Shown here: piece after piece, positions 62,561 to 64,000 of the stretch
Position numbering within the stretch: position 1 is the stretch's first letter
Layout: every line of letters starts with the position of its first letter
Source of the DNA: Arcicella aquatica
GTDB taxonomy: Bacteria > Bacteroidota > Bacteroidia > Cytophagales > Spirosomataceae
Direction of reading: 5' to 3'
Length of the DNA: 64,000 nt
NCBI RefSeq assembly: GCF_034928825.1
Contig: NZ_JAYFUL010000003.1
Coordinates: forward strand, 124,001 to 188,000
Position numbers and translations under genes: made by a program
Notes under the pieces: model-generated
The model's input: only the letters and a program-made list of their open reading frames with translations
Told to the model about the DNA's origin: nothing
Database searches by the model: none

Positions 62561-62968
62561 GAAAATAGAAATGTCATCTTTGAAAGGGTCATTTTTTTTC
62601 TCTTTTTTTACCTTTTCAAAGGTCACTTTTTTAGTTTTGCATTCAGCTTTCAGTCCCTTTTGAATTTGCAAATTATGCTCAAAAAATTCAATTGCCCGCT
62701 GTACTTTCTTCTTATTAATAGTTAAGAAATAAGGCTGACGCCCATTTTTTTGTATCAGCCGAGCATCCAATTTATAGATTGTACCTTCGGGAAAATCTGA
62801 AATGATTTTTGTAGGGCAACCAATTTTTAGGTCGCAAGGAATGGCTTGTCCATCAATGGTTTTTAACCTCGGTCGATTACGGCGAGTATCAAAATACACC
62901 TTAGCATAAATGTCCAAGAAGATTTTCTTCTCCAATTCGGGCATTTCAGAAATTAGCGAAAGTTGCAT
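62558..62968 (-). CDS. Conserved-looking hypothetical protein, unknown function
   Basis: A 136-residue soluble protein that I do not recognise. The first about 90 residues look folded (PRLKTIDGQAIPCDLKIGCP, then GTIYKLDARLIQKNGRQPYF). The rest is rich in Lys (TKKVTFEKVKKEKKNDPF), suggesting nucleic-acid binding or a basic tail. It has no signal peptide and no partner gene. The normal start, the good terminator and the lack of an overlapping better ORF support a real gene. Confidence 0.7.
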   Translation of the reverse strand: MQLSLISEMPELEKKIFLDIYAKVYFDTRRNRPRLKTIDGQAIPCDLKIGCPTKIISDFPEGTIYKLDARLIQKNGRQPYFLTINKKKVQRAIEFFEHNLQIQKGLKAECKTKKVTFEKVKKEKKNDPFKDDISIF

Positions 62969-63051
62969 TGATTGTTAATGGATTTTAATGGTTTTGATAA
63001 AATTATAAACAATTATTGAAATTTTCAATAGTATGGACATTTTTACTTAGA

Positions 63052-63211
63052 GAAGCTGTTTAAACTTTCCCTTTCGGGTTAAACTAAGTCTTTTAGCATA
63101 GCTTGTTCCAAAATTTACTCAACGTAGCTATGCTATGCTTCGCAAATTTTGAAAAAATCAATTCAGAAATACAATACTTTCACCTCGGAAACTGAAAGTT
63201 TAAACAGCTTC
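63052..63211. repeat. 160-bp palindromic element with 18-bp terminal inverted repeats
   Basis: GAAGCTGTTTAAACTTTC (63052-63069) and its exact complement (63194-63211) bound a non-coding stretch with inner dyads AGCATAGC/GCTATGCT and CAAAATTT/AAATTTTG. It occupies most of the gap 62969-63238. It has the same build as the elements at 17326 and 56158 but a different sequence. Confidence 0.75.
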
Positions 63212-63238
63212 AGAAGTAAAAAACCATTTTGAAATAAT

Positions 63239-64000
63239 TTATTTTTTACCATTAAAAAAATTAAATGTTCCTAGTGCATAATCCTGTAAAGTAGAACCAT
63301 GTGTACCCCCTGATTTGGTTATCAAAGTCACATTGCCTCCTTTTGCTTTCATGGCAGCATAAGCAGTAGTCGCGTTCAAATAGAATACTTGTTGGTCGGC
63401 ATCGCCATGATAAAGTTGTGTTTCTGTTTTAGGAGCCCAGTCAAAAACATCATTATCTTTTACCGCATTCAAGAACTGAGTATCCGTTCCATCATTCACA
63501 TTTTTCTTGAAGGCATCGGCAAAAGCCAAATTGAAGCTAACTGCTACATTCGCATTGTTGCCATTGGTCTGAATATCAGTAGCATAAGGCTCTTTGAAAT
63601 AGGTATTCATAGCCCTGTTTAATCCGTAAATACGGTTATAGGTTTGAACAACCCAAATATAAAGCTGATTGTATGCTGAAATACCATGAGTGGTTTCGTT
63701 AATTAAATATTTCATAAAGGCAGTTTTGTTGTATGCCCCAGCCCCACAAGAAGATGCCACCAAATTGAATTCTGTTGGGTATTGCTCTTCTATTTTCTTT
63801 TGTAAAGACATCGTCGCAAAACCACCTTGAGAATATCCCGTAATCATTAATTTCTTGCTCCAATTTAATTTTTCATTCGTTATAAATTCTTTTGATGCAC
63901 GAATCATATCTAAACTAGCTTGTGCTAAACTTTCACGATGCTCGTAAGGATGGGTTATGCTCTTAGAAGTGCCATAGCCAATATAATCGGGACAGGCAAT
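63239..64000 (-). CDS. Secretory-lipase-like alpha/beta-hydrolase, N-terminus cut by the window edge
   Basis: At least 253 residues are visible. The frame stays open to the last base of the window: the 31 codons upstream of the first internal Met (63907) encode CPDYIGYGTSK and HPYEHRESLAQAS, which belong to the family, so that Met is not the start. The nucleophile is Ser in GYSQGGFAT. The Asp in YHGDADQQV and His in GGTHGST complete the triad. The pattern DYIGYG with GYSQGG fits secreted lipases/esterases of the LIP-like group (PF03583 type). The signal peptide would be outside the window. Confidence 0.87.
   Translation of the reverse strand: MACPDYIGYGTSKSITHPYEHRESLAQASLDMIRASKEFITNEKLNWSKKLMITGYSQGGFATMSLQKKIEEQYPTEFNLVASSCGAGAYNKTAFMKYLINETTHGISAYNQLYIWVVQTYNRIYGLNRAMNTYFKEPYATDIQTNGNNANVAVSFNLAFADAFKKNVNDGTDTQFLNAVKDNDVFDWAPKTETQLYHGDADQQVFYLNATTAYAAMKAKGGNVTLITKSGGTHGSTLQDYALGTFNFFNGKK

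Noticed and set aside
1..64000. cas genes, transposases, integrases, tRNA or rRNA genes
   Set aside because: I searched the frames and intergenic stretches and found none. All larger frames outside the arrays belong to ordinary metabolic, transport or information-processing families.

Overview
The window (about 35% GC by eye) looks like a chromosomal segment of a Bacteroidota bacterium, most likely order Cytophagales. Supporting signs are a protein with a type IX secretion (Por) sorting domain, a bS16 with a long Bacteroidota-type C-terminal tail, promoters of the TTG-N19-TAnnTTTG type, weak Shine-Dalgarno sequences, and families common in that group (GMC oxidoreductase with gluconate_2-dh3, DUF255/SPATA20 protein, large secreted HExxHxxGxxH protease). 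The genus cannot be fixed from the sequence alone.

The dominant feature is CRISPR. Positions 1-12021 are the trailer-side part of a very large array (about 180 repeats, still running off the left edge). Positions 32041-36610 are a second array of about 70 repeats with its AT-rich leader. The two arrays share a 29-nt repeat that differs at one place: every repeat of array 1 ends in T and every repeat of array 2 ends in C, the last base of the ATTGAAAY 5' handle. Both are read on the + strand and both end on the right with a degenerate repeat. No cas gene is present in the window, so the effector genes must be elsewhere, perhaps to the left of array 1. The handle and spacer lengths suggest a Cas6-processed class 1 (I-B or III) system. 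A lone degenerate repeat on the - strand lies at 25243-25270. Two spacers carry complete intrinsic-terminator hairpins, three spacers are duplicated in tandem, and one spacer pair appears to record two variants of the same viral gene.

Between the arrays (12.1-31.8 kb) lie a secreted protein, two SDR enzymes, an amino-acid permease, a Uma2 nuclease-fold protein, two secreted peptidases, an EamA transporter, an esterase, a GT2, the rpsP-rimM-trmD cluster, a gluconate_2-dh3/GMC oxidoreductase pair and a DEAD-box helicase. After array 2 come a TerC protein, an M20 amidohydrolase and a cluster (39.7-43.9 kb) that fits most of a non-phosphorylating L-fucose pathway: two SDRs, an FAA hydrolase and an amidohydrolase lactonase, plus an SGNH hydrolase. 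Next are a SanA/YdcF protein, ParC, a GT-C-like membrane protein, a CoA-type Nudix hydrolase, a COG2509 flavoprotein, a lipoprotein, a T9SS-exported protein translationally coupled to a SPATA20-like protein, a YgiN/MdaB-like quinone module with a divergent LysR regulator, a histone-deacetylase-family protein, a glycosyltransferase block (one GT2, two GT8 paralogues) and a lipase cut by the right edge.

Several intergenic regions hold non-coding palindromic elements with long terminal inverted repeats (17326-17555, 56158-56404, 63052-63211), a decayed relative at 61459-61526, and a 31-bp perfect hairpin at 43892-43957. These look like MITE/REP-type repeats.
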